Assembly (NCBI GenBank): GCA_049522565.1
Contig: JBEKNT010000353.1
Location: 1-7,429 of the forward strand
Reading direction: 5' to 3'
DNA length: 7,429 nucleotides
Source: JASHVB01 sp049522565
GTDB taxonomy: Bacteria; Pseudomonadota; Alphaproteobacteria; Acetobacterales; Acetobacteraceae
Shown: one piece after another, positions 1 to 7,429 of the stretch
Layout: every line of letters begins with the position of its first letter
Numbering within the stretch: the stretch's first letter is position 1
Made by a program: the position numbers and the translations under genes
Notes under the pieces: generated by a model
The model's database searches: none
What the model was told of the DNA's origin: nothing
What the model saw: the letters and a program-made list of their open reading frames with translations, nothing else

Positions 1-47
1 GGCCGGCCACCCACGACTTGCTATGCCGTGCGCTGCAAAGTCGCGGG

Positions 48-150
48 TCACCGGGTCAAGCCCGGTGATGACACATTGGGGCAGACCGTCGGCCAAACCA
101 CTTAAGTTAGCGCCTATGGGGCGCAGGCCCGCCATGACGCATTGGGCGGG
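48..150. repeat. Cluster of REP-like palindromes downstream of the toxin cassette
   Basis: The 190 bases before the cassette's last stop codon hold no convincing gene, but they contain three short hairpins and a direct repeat. A perfect 8-bp stem (48-55 with 61-68) encloses a TCAAG loop and contains CCGGGTCAAGCCCGG. A 5-bp stem GCGCC/GGCGC lies at 110-114/120-124. A 6-bp stem CCCGCC/GGCGGG lies at 128-133/145-150. The 13-base stretch ATGACACATTGGG (68-80) recurs as ATGACGCATTGGG (134-146) with one mismatch. Palindromes of the CCGGGTCAAGCCCGG type are common as interspersed intergenic repeats in alphaproteobacteria, so I read this as a repetitive extragenic palindrome. It also lies downstream of the minus-strand operon, so it may stabilise or end the transcript. 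No T tract is present, so a classical terminator is not shown. Confidence 0.55.
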
Positions 151-190
151 ACCCGTGCGTTATCTGGCGCGGCAATTGTTGGGCGTCGCC

Positions 191-637
191 TTACTCGTGC
201 AGAATGGCCACGGCGAAGCCTCGCGCGGCGGCTTCCGCCAGCGCGGAGCGAAACGCCGCGAACGCGGCTTCGGCATCGTCCCCCAGCGGTTCCATCGCCG
301 CATCGATCGTGCTGCCGAAGTGTTGCAACACCGCATGCAGGTGCGGCACCAGCGACGCCTCGAAATAGCCCAGGCGCCAGGTGCCCGGACGCGCGGTGAG
401 CAGCAGTTGCGGCGAGCCGGTGAACGCCAGATTGGGCAGCAAGTTGCTGGTGCCGGTAAAGCGTTCGATCGTCTCGAAGACCTTGGCGAATGCGTCGACG
501 CCCAAACCCACTTGCGTCCAGCGGCCGCCGCGCTCGCGGATCGCGGCAATCACCGCCTCGGGCGTGGCCGCCGCGGTTCCTCGCGTGGCGGCCGGTGGCA
601 ACGCTGCCTCATTCACGACGTAGAATGTGAACCTCAC
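191..637 (-). CDS. Hypothetical protein, last gene of toxin cassette (possible second immunity protein)
   Basis: I do not recognise this 148-aa protein. It starts with GTG at 637-635, which overlaps the TGA of the preceding gene in a GTGA arrangement, so the two are probably translationally coupled. It ends with TAA at 193-191. It begins with a strand-like MRFTFYVV segment. Mixed sequence follows, including an aromatic/hydrophobic patch GYFEASLVPHLH at about residues 90-101. The C-terminal third is Ala-rich and probably helical. There is no signal peptide or membrane segment, so it should be cytoplasmic. Its place directly after a putative toxin and a putative immunity gene suggests a second immunity protein or an accessory factor. 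That role rests on position alone. Its high GC and Ala content match the chromosome rather than the AT-richer toxin gene. Confidence 0.75.
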   Translation of the reverse strand: MRFTFYVVNEAALPPAATRGTAAATPEAVIAAIRERGGRWTQVGLGVDAFAKVFETIERFTGTSNLLPNLAFTGSPQLLLTARPGTWRLGYFEASLVPHLHAVLQHFGSTIDAAMEPLGDDAEAAFAAFRSALAEAAARGFAVAILHE

Positions 638-1395
638 CCGGGCGCCTCATCGTCGAGCAGGAACAGCGGGAGATAGTCGGAGGTGGCGCGGCAGGCCATG
701 CCTTTGTCCCGGCCGAGCTTCGCCAGCATCATGCCGCCGAGGCAGATGAAGCCCTGCGGCAGCAGACGGACGTCACCGGCGCGGGCCTCGTCCTGATGCG
801 CGGCGACGCGTTGCGCCAACGCAAGGTTCCAGGCGCGTGCGTCGCGGGCTTCGACGGCGGCGAGGCCACGCACCGACGGCAGCAGGAACAGCCGGTCTTC
901 CTTGGTGGCATTGTCGGTCTCGCAGGCCGCCGCAACGGCATCGAGCGCCGCGTGATCGAGCGGCGCGCCGGAAACATACGGCAGCAGCGCCGCGAGATAC
1001 CGGGCCAACGCCGCGTGCTCGGGATACGGAGGGTTGCGATATTGCCAAGGTTGCAGGCCCGCGATGCGGCCGCGATCGTCTTGCGTGCCGAAACTGGCGA
1101 TGACGTTGATGTGCATTTCGGCTTCGCAGGGACTGCGATGCGTTGCCGGGTCCGGTGGTTGCCGGGCCGCCAGGTCACGGCTGAGATGCAGGGCCGCTTG
1201 ACGGAAGCACTGGCGGATCTCGGTCCGGTCGGACTCCAGCGCGTACAGCAGCAGGGCAAGGTCGAGTGACAGGCGGCCGGCACTGGCGTCGAGGCTGCTC
1301 TGCGCGGGTTCGTTCAGCACGTCTGCCAACAGCTCACGGGTGAACGCGGCGCTTTGCTGAGCGCGGAGTTCCGCTATCTGGTTCAGTTCAAGCAT
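634..1395 (-). CDS. Putative immunity protein, helical, Imm49-like (tentative)
   Basis: This 253-aa, probably cytoplasmic protein starts at ATG 1395-1393, with a purine-rich AGGGTGAG site about 5-12 nt upstream. It lies 21 nt downstream of the toxin stop codon. That is the usual position of the immunity gene in polymorphic toxin loci, where the protein binds the toxin and protects the producer. The sequence is mostly helical and rich in Leu and Ala, with no signal peptide or transmembrane segment. Visible segments are a Leu-rich helix at about residues 41-53, a Trp/Tyr/Pro motif around 116-124 (LQPWQYRNPPYPEH), a long helical stretch from about 145 to 205, and a C-terminal SDYLPLFLLDD segment near 239-249. 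The alpha-helical layout and the YLP-type ending recall the Imm49 family from memory, but I could not test this. An immunity role is inferred mainly from context. The last four bases overlap the next gene. Confidence 0.8.
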   Translation of the reverse strand: MLELNQIAELRAQQSAAFTRELLADVLNEPAQSSLDASAGRLSLDLALLLYALESDRTEIRQCFRQAALHLSRDLAARQPPDPATHRSPCEAEMHINVIASFGTQDDRGRIAGLQPWQYRNPPYPEHAALARYLAALLPYVSGAPLDHAALDAVAAACETDNATKEDRLFLLPSVRGLAAVEARDARAWNLALAQRVAAHQDEARAGDVRLLPQGFICLGGMMLAKLGRDKGMACRATSDYLPLFLLDDEAPG

Positions 1396-1416
1396 CGGCT
1401 CACCCTAACTGTATCG

Positions 1417-2693
<1,277 letters not shown>

Positions 2694-2700
<7 letters not shown>

Positions 2701-2712
2701 GATCAGCCTCGC
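2694..2712 (-). promoter_or_regulatory. Ribosome binding site of the toxin gene, inside the end of the upstream gene
   Basis: On the minus strand the sequence reads GCGAGGCTGATCATG. It carries GAGG, the TGA stop of the upstream gene, two bases, then the toxin ATG. The binding site therefore lies in the upstream coding region, which favours coupled translation of the two genes. Confidence 0.6.
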
Positions 2713-3113
2713 TCATCGGAATGTCCGCCGGCGTCCGGCCAACCGGCATGATCGGCAAGGATCAGCAGCTCTTCCCACACGCGATGCGGCAGATGCTCCA
2801 GCAAATCATCCAACCGGTCGTCGGCCGGAATCGATGGATCTTCCAGAATCGCCCTGACCCGTGGATGGTCGTCGAAATCCGGCCCGAACTCGAACATCAG
2901 CATCGTGAAGTGTTGCAGCGCATCGTCGTCACGCATGCCGTATGCCTCGGCACGGTCGAATGCATGGGCGACACGATCCCGCAGACGGTCCGCCGGCAGT
3001 CCCGCAACGGCTTCGGCACGCTCGGCGCGCAGCAACTCGGCCGTCTCGTTTATGAAACGGTCCCGGAACAACCGGGCGAATACAGCCATCTGATCGTCGC
3101 GGATGACCAGCAT
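2703..3113 (-). CDS. Small helical protein resembling those beside secreted effectors (putative adaptor or chaperone)
   Basis: I choose the ATG at 3113-3111, giving 136 aa, because the product then begins MLVIRDDQMAVF and a GGAG lies about 10 nt upstream. A TTG at 3185 would add 24 residues of unconvincing sequence. The protein is acidic, helical and without signal peptide or membrane segments. Visible segments are the N-terminal IRDDQMAVFARLFRDRF helix (4-20), a helix ending RAEAYGM (54-60), and MLMFEFGPDFDDHP (71-84). From memory, small proteins with an IRxxQM start and an F-G-x-D-F-D segment are often encoded next to type VI secretion effectors. None was compared directly. Being first in the operon, 2 nt before the toxin start, suggests a role in loading, folding or stabilising the toxin. 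Function is inferred. Confidence 0.75.
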   Translation of the reverse strand: MLVIRDDQMAVFARLFRDRFINETAELLRAERAEAVAGLPADRLRDRVAHAFDRAEAYGMRDDDALQHFTMLMFEFGPDFDDHPRVRAILEDPSIPADDRLDDLLEHLPHRVWEELLILADHAGWPDAGGHSDERG

Positions 3114-3163
3114 CGGGACGCAACTCCGATCAAGCCAGGCGCGGCTTGGATGACAATCGTCCA

Positions 3164-3192
3164 GTCGTAGCAAACGGCCCGGCAACGAACAA
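3164..3192 (-). promoter_or_regulatory. Possible sigma70-type promoter of the toxin cassette
   Basis: On the minus strand TTGTTC (3192-3187) and TACGAC (3169-3164) are separated by 17 bases. This would start transcription roughly 45 nt before the ATG at 3113. The hexamers are imperfect and such matches arise by chance, so this is a candidate only. Confidence 0.3.
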
Positions 3193-3251
3193 GTCGGGAA
3201 AGCGCCAGAGACAGGGCAATCGCATTTGGCCGCACTGGACCATTCGTCACA

Positions 3252-3283
3252 GTGCGCCCCGGGTCAAGCGCCCGGGAGCGCAC
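3252..3283. repeat. Long GC palindrome upstream of the toxin cassette, related to the one at 48-68
   Basis: GTGCGCCCCGGG (3252-3263) pairs with CCCGGG, a bulged A and GCGCAC (3271-3283), giving 12 paired bases around the 7-base loop TCAAGCG. The core CCGGGTCAAGC (3259-3269) is identical to 51-61 at the other end of the cassette. I call it a REP-like element. It sits between the divergent toxin cassette and monooxygenase gene, so it could also bind a regulator. The absence of a T tract argues against a standard terminator. The rest of 3114-3568 holds only the two promoter candidates listed and no convincing gene. Confidence 0.5.
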
Positions 3284-3490
3284 CATGACGAGACGACGGT
3301 CGCAGCGCAGGACCACAAGTGCGATTGCCTGGCGCCAGAGAGGCTAACCGGCCCCGACCCCGCGCATCCGATCGCACTGTGCCTTGCGACGGCGTGTGCA
3401 GACTTCCGCTCGGGCAGTGGTCCACTCCACGCAAGCGCCAAAGGTCTGCTGCCGGGCCACGCCTGGCGTTCCCGCACCCATGCATCCGGC

Positions 3491-3496
3491 TACACT
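3491..3496 (+). promoter_or_regulatory. Possible -10 element for the monooxygenase gene
   Basis: TACACT, inside GGCTACACTG, fits a sigma70 -10 hexamer and lies about 73 nt before the ATG at 3569. No good -35 match lies at the expected distance; TGGCGT near 3464 is the nearest weak candidate. Low confidence. Confidence 0.25.
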
Positions 3497-3558
3497 GTTG
3501 CCGGTTCGGCCGCACCGCGCGCCCGCGGCCCCGACCCACGCCCGACATGCCGGCAAAC

Positions 3559-3563
3559 GGAGG
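3559..3563 (+). promoter_or_regulatory. Strong ribosome binding site deciding the monooxygenase start
   Basis: GGAGG lies five bases before the ATG at 3569. It supports this start over upstream ones in the same open frame, which begins at 3146. Confidence 0.75.
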
Positions 3564-3568
3564 CGGTC

Positions 3569-3886
3569 ATGGACCTGTTCATCTTCGCCCGCTTCCACGC
3601 CCATGCCGGCCGCGACGGCGCCGTCGCGGCGGCGTTGCGCGAGGTCATCGGCCCGACCCGCGAAGAGCCCGGTTGCCTGGCGATCGCGGCCTATCGTTCC
3701 GTGCGGGATCCGCTGCTGTTCTACATCCACTCGCGTTGGACCGATGCAGCGGCATTCGAGAGCCACGCGCAGCAGGTGCATACGGTGCGTTTCATCGAAC
3801 GGGTGCGGATGCTGGTCGATCACGAGCTCGATGTCGTGCGCACGCGGCCGATTGATCAGCCAACGTCGCAGGTCGCGCCACCCTGA
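3569..3886 (+). CDS. Antibiotic biosynthesis monooxygenase (ABM) domain protein, putative quinol monooxygenase
   Basis: This 105-aa cytoplasmic protein has the small ferredoxin-like ABM fold, which usually works as a dimer. Family members oxidise quinols, polyketides or other aromatics without a metal or flavin, or serve unknown roles. The start at ATG 3569 is set by GGAGG five bases upstream. Visible family features, in order, are an N-terminal strand (LFIFARFHAHAG), the TREEPGCLAIAAYRS segment (about 30-44) in which a Glu-Pro-Gly-Cys turn leads into a strand, LLFYIHSRWTDAAAFESH (49-66), and the closing helix and strand RFIERVRMLVDHELDVVRT. The polar C-terminal tail from about residue 94 is probably disordered. 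Length is typical of the family. The gene stands alone, divergent from the toxin cassette and convergent with flgH, so context gives no substrate. Confidence 0.85.
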   Translation: MDLFIFARFHAHAGRDGAVAAALREVIGPTREEPGCLAIAAYRSVRDPLLFYIHSRWTDAAAFESHAQQVHTVRFIERVRMLVDHELDVVRTRPIDQPTSQVAPP

Positions 3887-3888
3887 CA

Positions 3889-3906
3889 GCCGGCCCAACG
3901 GCCGGC
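3889..3906. terminator. GC hairpin between convergent genes
   Basis: GCCGGCC (3889-3895) and GGCCGGC (3900-3906) form a perfect 7-bp stem with a CAAC loop, three bases after the monooxygenase stop. The 84-base gap to the flgH stop also holds further GC-rich inverted pieces. Position between two converging genes suggests a bidirectional transcription barrier. There is no T tract, so it is not a textbook intrinsic terminator. Confidence 0.4.
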
Positions 3907-3970
3907 ACGCCGGTCGAACGTAACCCGGCCGGCGCTGCGGCCTGCGATGCGCCGCCGCCGGGCCGCCCGA

Positions 3971-4783
3971 TCAGAACGGCAGAAGAATATCCATCACCTG
4001 CTGGCCCCAACGCGGGGTCTGGATGTCGGTGAGCTGCCCGCGTCCGCCGTACTCGATCCGCGCTTCGGCGATTTGATTGCTCTGCACCGTGTTTTCCGAC
4101 GTGATGTCCTGCGTCCGGATCACGCCGGTCACCTGGATCTGACGCAGCTCATCGTTGACGCGGAACTCCTGGCGCGCCGCCACCACCAGGTTGCCGTTCG
4201 GCAGCACCTGCGTCACCACGCCGGCCACCGACAGCGTCACCGCCTCGTTGCGCTGGATCTGCCCGGTGCCGACGTTGTTGTTGCCGCTGCTGATCGACAT
4301 CAGCTTGGACGGATCGACGATGGTCTTGGGCAGCAGCGCCTCCAGGCCGAAGAAGTTCGGCATGCCGGCGGATTCCCCGCTGGTGCGCGTCGCCGAGGTC
4401 ACGTTGTTCAAGGTCGCGGCGTCGTTCATGTTCACCACGATGGTGATCACGTCGCCGACCTGCGCCGCGCGCTGGTCCTTGAAGAAGGCGCGCGAGCCGG
4501 AGCGCCAAAGCGCGTCGGGCTCGTTCGGCGGCGGCTGGCGCGCCGGCATCGGCAGGCTCATCGGCCGCCACTTCGGATCCTTCGTCGGATCGGAGCTTGC
4601 GGTCATCTCCGGCGGCCGGCCGACTTCCGACAGCTTGGTCAGTGCGCCGCAGCCCGACAGCAGCAGCCCGAGGCTCAGCAGACCCAGCCGTGACCGGCGC
4701 ATGCCAAAAGCCCGGGAGATCAGGCTGCGGCTGCTGATCGTTGGTCGCGTCATGCCGCGAGGACCAGCCGCCGCCGGTTTCAT
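3971..4783 (-). CDS. flgH: FlgH, flagellar L-ring lipoprotein
   Basis: FlgH is an outer-membrane lipoprotein that forms the L ring around the rod where the flagellum crosses the outer membrane. The 270-aa product has a hydrophobic stretch and lipobox LLSGC at residues 41-45, with Cys45 as the lipidated residue. Family segments follow: ALWRSGSRAFFKDQRAAQVGDVITIVVNM (about 90-119), a Ser/Asn/Gly-rich middle, GNLVVAARQEFRVNDELRQIQVTGVIR, and a C-terminal GQLTDIQTPRWGQQVMDILLPF. The ATG at 4783 overlaps the flgA stop (ATGA) and has a purine-rich GAGGGG further upstream. It gives an unusually long region before the lipobox. ATGs at 4753 and 4702 are alternatives, but neither has a visible ribosome binding site. 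The codons from the later starts would still leave a complete lipoprotein. Confidence 0.96.
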   Translation of the reverse strand: MKPAAAGPRGMTRPTISSRSLISRAFGMRRSRLGLLSLGLLLSGCGALTKLSEVGRPPEMTASSDPTKDPKWRPMSLPMPARQPPPNEPDALWRSGSRAFFKDQRAAQVGDVITIVVNMNDAATLNNVTSATRTSGESAGMPNFFGLEALLPKTIVDPSKLMSISSGNNNVGTGQIQRNEAVTLSVAGVVTQVLPNGNLVVAARQEFRVNDELRQIQVTGVIRTQDITSENTVQSNQIAEARIEYGGRGQLTDIQTPRWGQQVMDILLPF

Positions 4784-5796
4784 TGCACCGACCCCTCGGT
4801 GGCGCGCGCCGCGGTGGAAATCGGCGTGCTGTCGGGGGTGACGCGCACCCGCCCGGGGCCGATCACCTCGGCTGCCACCACCGCATGCGACGACGGGTTC
4901 AGCACGCGGATGCGCTCGCCGGTCGCGCCCGATTCCATGGCCACGCCCTGCGCGAGCACTGACAGGCCCGGCGATTGCAGTTGCATCTGCACGTTGGAGC
5001 CGCGCTGCACCAGCGAGGGACGCATCACGTCGGCAACCGCGAACGGCTGACCGGCGGCGATGGGGTGGCGAAGCTGCAAGCCGATCGCGTCGCTCGCCAC
5101 GTGCAGCACTTCGCTGTGCACCATGGCCACGTGCACCCGCGCCAGGCGCACGTCGTCCGCCCGCACCACGGTGCCGGCGGCGAGCCGGGCGACGGCGACC
5201 GGCAGCTCGATCGTGTCATCCACCTGGCCGGCCAGGCGCAGGTTGATCGGCTCCATGCCATCGCCGGTCACCGACAGCACGGCGCTGAAGCGGCCGTCGC
5301 CGGCTGCGTAATCCAACTCGGTCGCGAGCGCCTGCGGGCGGGCTTCGACCGGCACCATCGGCGGGGTGAATCCCGGCAACTCGATCTCGCAATCGGGCGA
5401 AGCGCCGGCGGCGACCAGCGCGGCCTTCGCCGCCTTCAGCACGTCCTCGCGCGGCAGCAGGCGCCCGGCCCGCTCCAGCACGGCGCGTTCGGCCGCCGAG
5501 GCGGGCCGCCAATCCACGCCGAACTGGCGCGCGATGGCGGCAAGCTGCGGCGCTTCAACGACGATGCTGCCGCCGGGGCCCGGTGCCGTCCCCAGCACGC
5601 GGTCGGCGTTGGCCCCCGCATCGTCGAACAAATCCGACAGGCGAACCACCGGGGCGTGCAGCATGGTCGCGGTGCGCAGGCTGGCCGCGCGCGCCTCGAA
5701 GGCAAATGCCCCCGCCACCAGCACGCCGGCCAGCACCACCCCGGCCAACATCGAAGTCGTCAACAACAGGACTGTGAAAAGCCGTAACGGTCGCAT
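4780..5796 (-). CDS. flgA: FlgA, periplasmic chaperone for flagellar P-ring assembly
   Basis: FlgA binds P-ring subunits (FlgI) in the periplasm and helps them assemble around the rod. The 338-aa product begins with a Sec-type signal (basic start, hydrophobic residues about 5-32) with likely cleavage near AFA or ARA around residues 32-38. The N-terminal half is variable. The C-terminal part carries the conserved SAF/ChapFlgA region: LPVAVARLAAGTVVRADDV (198-216), a long loop, IGLQLRHPIAAGQPF (238-252), LVQRGSNVQMQLQSPGLSVLAQGVAMESGATGERIRVLN (262-300) and a final GRVRVTPD strand. The ATG lies 4 nt after the flgG stop, with GGTGA nearby inside flgG. It overlaps flgH by four bases. Placement inside the flgF-G-A-H run is the alphaproteobacterial arrangement. 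Confidence 0.95.
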   Translation of the reverse strand: MRPLRLFTVLLLTTSMLAGVVLAGVLVAGAFAFEARAASLRTATMLHAPVVRLSDLFDDAGANADRVLGTAPGPGGSIVVEAPQLAAIARQFGVDWRPASAAERAVLERAGRLLPREDVLKAAKAALVAAGASPDCEIELPGFTPPMVPVEARPQALATELDYAAGDGRFSAVLSVTGDGMEPINLRLAGQVDDTIELPVAVARLAAGTVVRADDVRLARVHVAMVHSEVLHVASDAIGLQLRHPIAAGQPFAVADVMRPSLVQRGSNVQMQLQSPGLSVLAQGVAMESGATGERIRVLNPSSHAVVAAEVIGPGRVRVTPDSTPISTAARATEGSVQ

Positions 5797-5800
5797 GGCA

Positions 5801-6586
5801 TCACCGCAGGTTGGTCAGCGTGGAGAGCATGTCGTCGCTCGTGGTGATCACCTTGCTGTTCATCTCGTACGCGCGCTGCGCACTGATCAGGTTGGTGATC
5901 TCGGTCACGACATTCACGTTCGACGTCTCGATGAAGCCTTGCATCACGGTGCCGAAGCCCGTCGTCGCGGGATTGCCGGTGACCGGCTGGCCGGACGCGG
6001 CGGTTTGCAAGTACATGTTGTCCCCCTGTGCCTCCAGGCCGGCGTCGTTGGGGAAAATCGCAAGCTGCAACTGCCCCACCGTCTGCGGCGCGGTCTGTCC
6101 GGCGATGGTCGCCTGCACCTGGCCCGACGTGTTGATCGTGATGCCGGTGGCCGTGGTCGGAACCTGGATGCCGGGCTGCACGATGTAGCCGTCGGCGGTA
6201 ACGATCGTGCCGGTCGCCGACAGCCCGAACGTGCCGTCCCGCGTGTAGGCCGTCTCGCCGTCCGGCAGCGTGACCTGGAAGAAGCCGCTGCCCTGGATCG
6301 CCAGGTCCAGCGTATTCGACGTCTGCTGGAGGTTGCCTTGCTCGTCGATGCGATAGATCGCCGCGGTTTTCACGCCCAACCCGACCTGCGCGCCGGACGG
6401 CACGATGGACCCCGAATCGGAACTGTTGGAGCCGACCCGGCGCAGATTCTGGTAGATCAGGTCCTGAAACTCCGCCCGCTGCCGCTTGAAACCGGTCGTC
6501 GTCATATTGGCCAGGTTGTTGGAAATGACCTCCACGTTGGTCTGTTGTGCCTGCATTCCGGTAGCGGCAATGTCCAGCGCGCGCAT
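5801..6586 (-). CDS. flgG: FlgG, flagellar distal rod protein
   Basis: FlgG builds the distal rod, the drive shaft that passes through the P and L rings. Its 261 residues match the usual length. The N-terminal helix and rod signature are intact (ALDIAATGMQAQQTNVEVIS at 3-22, then NNLANMTTTGFK at 23-34). The central D1 region shows DLAIQGSGFFQVTLPDGETAYTRDGTF (about 94-120). The C-terminal coiled helix reads SNVNVVTEITNLISAQRAYEMNSKVITTSDDMLSTLTNL. No signal peptide is present, as expected for a substrate of the flagellar export apparatus. The ATG at 6586 is 66 nt after the flgF stop. Only a weak GAGAG precedes it. A small CGAGC-TATC-GCTCG hairpin sits in that gap at 6611-6624. Confidence 0.97.
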   Translation of the reverse strand: MRALDIAATGMQAQQTNVEVISNNLANMTTTGFKRQRAEFQDLIYQNLRRVGSNSSDSGSIVPSGAQVGLGVKTAAIYRIDEQGNLQQTSNTLDLAIQGSGFFQVTLPDGETAYTRDGTFGLSATGTIVTADGYIVQPGIQVPTTATGITINTSGQVQATIAGQTAPQTVGQLQLAIFPNDAGLEAQGDNMYLQTAASGQPVTGNPATTGFGTVMQGFIETSNVNVVTEITNLISAQRAYEMNSKVITTSDDMLSTLTNLR

Positions 6587-6610
6587 GCGTCGTCTCTCTG
6601 TTGCTTAGGC

Positions 6611-6624
6611 CGAGCTATCGCTCG
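6611..6624. other. Small hairpin in the flgF-flgG gap
   Basis: CGAGC and GCTCG form a 5-bp stem around TATC within the 66-base space between flgF and flgG. It is too weak to be called a terminator, and it could affect processing between the two genes or mean nothing. Confidence 0.25.
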
Positions 6625-6652
6625 ACGGGTGCGTTCTCTGCCGCGGCATGGG

Positions 6653-7396
6653 TCAGGCCGACTGCTGCGGCAGCAGCTTGTCGATCGAGTTTTGCTGACG
6701 ATCGGACTCGGCCTGCACGAATTGCGCCAGGAATTCGAACGTCCGCTGGCCGTCCATCATGCGGGTCACTTCCAGCACCGGCTGCACGTTCGATTCCTCC
6801 ACCGCGCCTTGCTCAAGCGCGGGTGACGCGACCGGCGCGGTGGTCGAGCGGCTGAGGAACAGCGTGCTGCCCTCGGCACTGAGCAACATCGGATCGCTCG
6901 GCTGCACCACGCCGATCTTGGCGAGCTGGCCGTTCTCGCTCGATACCGTCCCGTCGCCGGCAACGCTGATGCGCGTGTCGGTCGGCGCGAGCTGGATCGG
7001 CTGCCCGTTGCTGTCCAGCACGGCATTGCCGGCGCTGTCCGCGACGGTGCCGCTCGGCATCAGGCTGAACCGTCCGTCGCGCGTCAGCCGCGGGCCGGCC
7101 GGGGTGCTGACGGTGAAATAACCGTTGCCGGTCAGCGCCAGGTCGAGTGGATTGCCGGTGTGGGTGATCGTGCCGGCCTGCTGCTCGCGCCAGGTCGCAC
7201 GGTCCTGGGTATAGGCGATCGGGCTGCCCCCCGCCGGCGTGGCGCCGCCGCTCTGGCGGCTCAGCCAGTCGCTGAACTGCACCCGTTCCGCCTTGTATCC
7301 GGGCGTGTTGGCGTTGGCGAGGTTGTCGGCAACGACATCCAGCGCGCGTTGCTGCGCGACGAGGCGGGAGGTGGCGACGCTGCTGGCGATGTCCAT
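6653..7396 (-). CDS. flgF: FlgF, flagellar proximal rod protein
   Basis: FlgF is a proximal rod subunit exported through the flagellar type III apparatus and assembled before FlgG. The 247-aa product is complete. The N-terminal rod motif reads SRLVAQQRALDVVADNLANA (10-29) followed by NTPGYKAERVQFSDWL. The middle carries NPLDLALTGNGYFTVSTPAG and RLTRDGRFSLMPSG. The C-terminal helix reads EESNVQPVLEVTRMMDGQRTFEFLAQFVQAESDRQQNSIDKL. The MDIASSVATSRLVAQQ start is typical of alphaproteobacterial FlgF and differs from FlgG (NxLANMTTTG). The ATG at 7396 has no clear ribosome binding site in the 33 bases available. It is the first visible gene of the flgF-G-A-H operon, so the promoter is probably outside the window. 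Confidence 0.95.
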   Translation of the reverse strand: MDIASSVATSRLVAQQRALDVVADNLANANTPGYKAERVQFSDWLSRQSGGATPAGGSPIAYTQDRATWREQQAGTITHTGNPLDLALTGNGYFTVSTPAGPRLTRDGRFSLMPSGTVADSAGNAVLDSNGQPIQLAPTDTRISVAGDGTVSSENGQLAKIGVVQPSDPMLLSAEGSTLFLSRSTTAPVASPALEQGAVEESNVQPVLEVTRMMDGQRTFEFLAQFVQAESDRQQNSIDKLLPQQSA

Positions 7397-7429
7397 GGCG
7401 GACGAACAGCAAGCCGCGTACCAACCTCT

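Noticed and set aside
1..190. Transfer RNA gene or small RNA
   Set aside because: The hairpins do not form a cloverleaf and no tRNA-like T-loop motif was found; a palindromic repeat explains the structure better.
23..676. A 217-codon open frame on the plus strand near the left edge
   Set aside because: It is Arg-rich with no domain character and overlaps two minus-strand genes that are coupled by a GTGA overlap.
3114..3185. 24-residue N-terminal extension of the small upstream protein from a TTG start
   Set aside because: The ATG at 3113 has a better ribosome binding site and begins the recognisable sequence.
3146..3568. Long N-terminal extension of the monooxygenase
   Set aside because: It shows no domain sequence and the strong GGAGG before the ATG at 3569 decides the start.
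5366..6826. A 486-codon open frame on the plus strand across flgA, flgG and flgF
   Set aside because: Long antisense frames are common in GC-rich DNA, and here all three minus-strand genes are unmistakable flagellar genes.

Overview
The window looks like a high-GC alphaproteobacterial chromosome, perhaps Acetobacteraceae or another Rhodospirillales. The main pointer is the flagellar order flgF-flgG-flgA-flgH. In enteric-type bacteria flgA sits apart and flgH/flgI follow flgG directly. The lineage call is an inference from gene order, composition and palindrome style.

Three blocks are visible. (1) On the minus strand, 3113 down to 191, four tightly packed genes form what reads as a toxin-immunity cassette. 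A 136-aa small helical protein resembles those found beside secreted effectors. It is followed by a 427-aa putative nuclease toxin with a very Asn/Ser/Asp-rich middle and a C-terminal PD-(D/E)XK-like core. Then come a 253-aa protein, the best candidate for the cognate immunity protein, and a 148-aa unknown protein. The last two overlap by four bases and the first two are 2 nt apart, so one transcript is likely. The toxin gene is clearly poorer in GC than its surroundings and contains in-frame microsatellites. Related GC-rich palindromes lie on both sides of the cassette (48-68 and 3252-3283).

(2) On the plus strand, 3569-3886, a 105-aa antibiotic biosynthesis monooxygenase (ABM) domain protein has a good ribosome binding site. 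It is transcribed away from the toxin cassette and converges on the flagellar genes.

(3) On the minus strand, 7396 down to 3971, flgF, flgG, flgA and flgH form a flagellar basal-body operon. They encode two rod proteins, the periplasmic P-ring assembly chaperone and the L-ring lipoprotein. The genes lie end to end, with flgA and flgH overlapping by four bases. flgI does not follow flgH here. The operon promoter is not visible, because flgF begins 33 nt from the window edge.

The part most likely to be undescribed is the toxin cassette, in particular the pairing of a nuclease domain with a long Asn-rich linker and no recognisable secretion domain.
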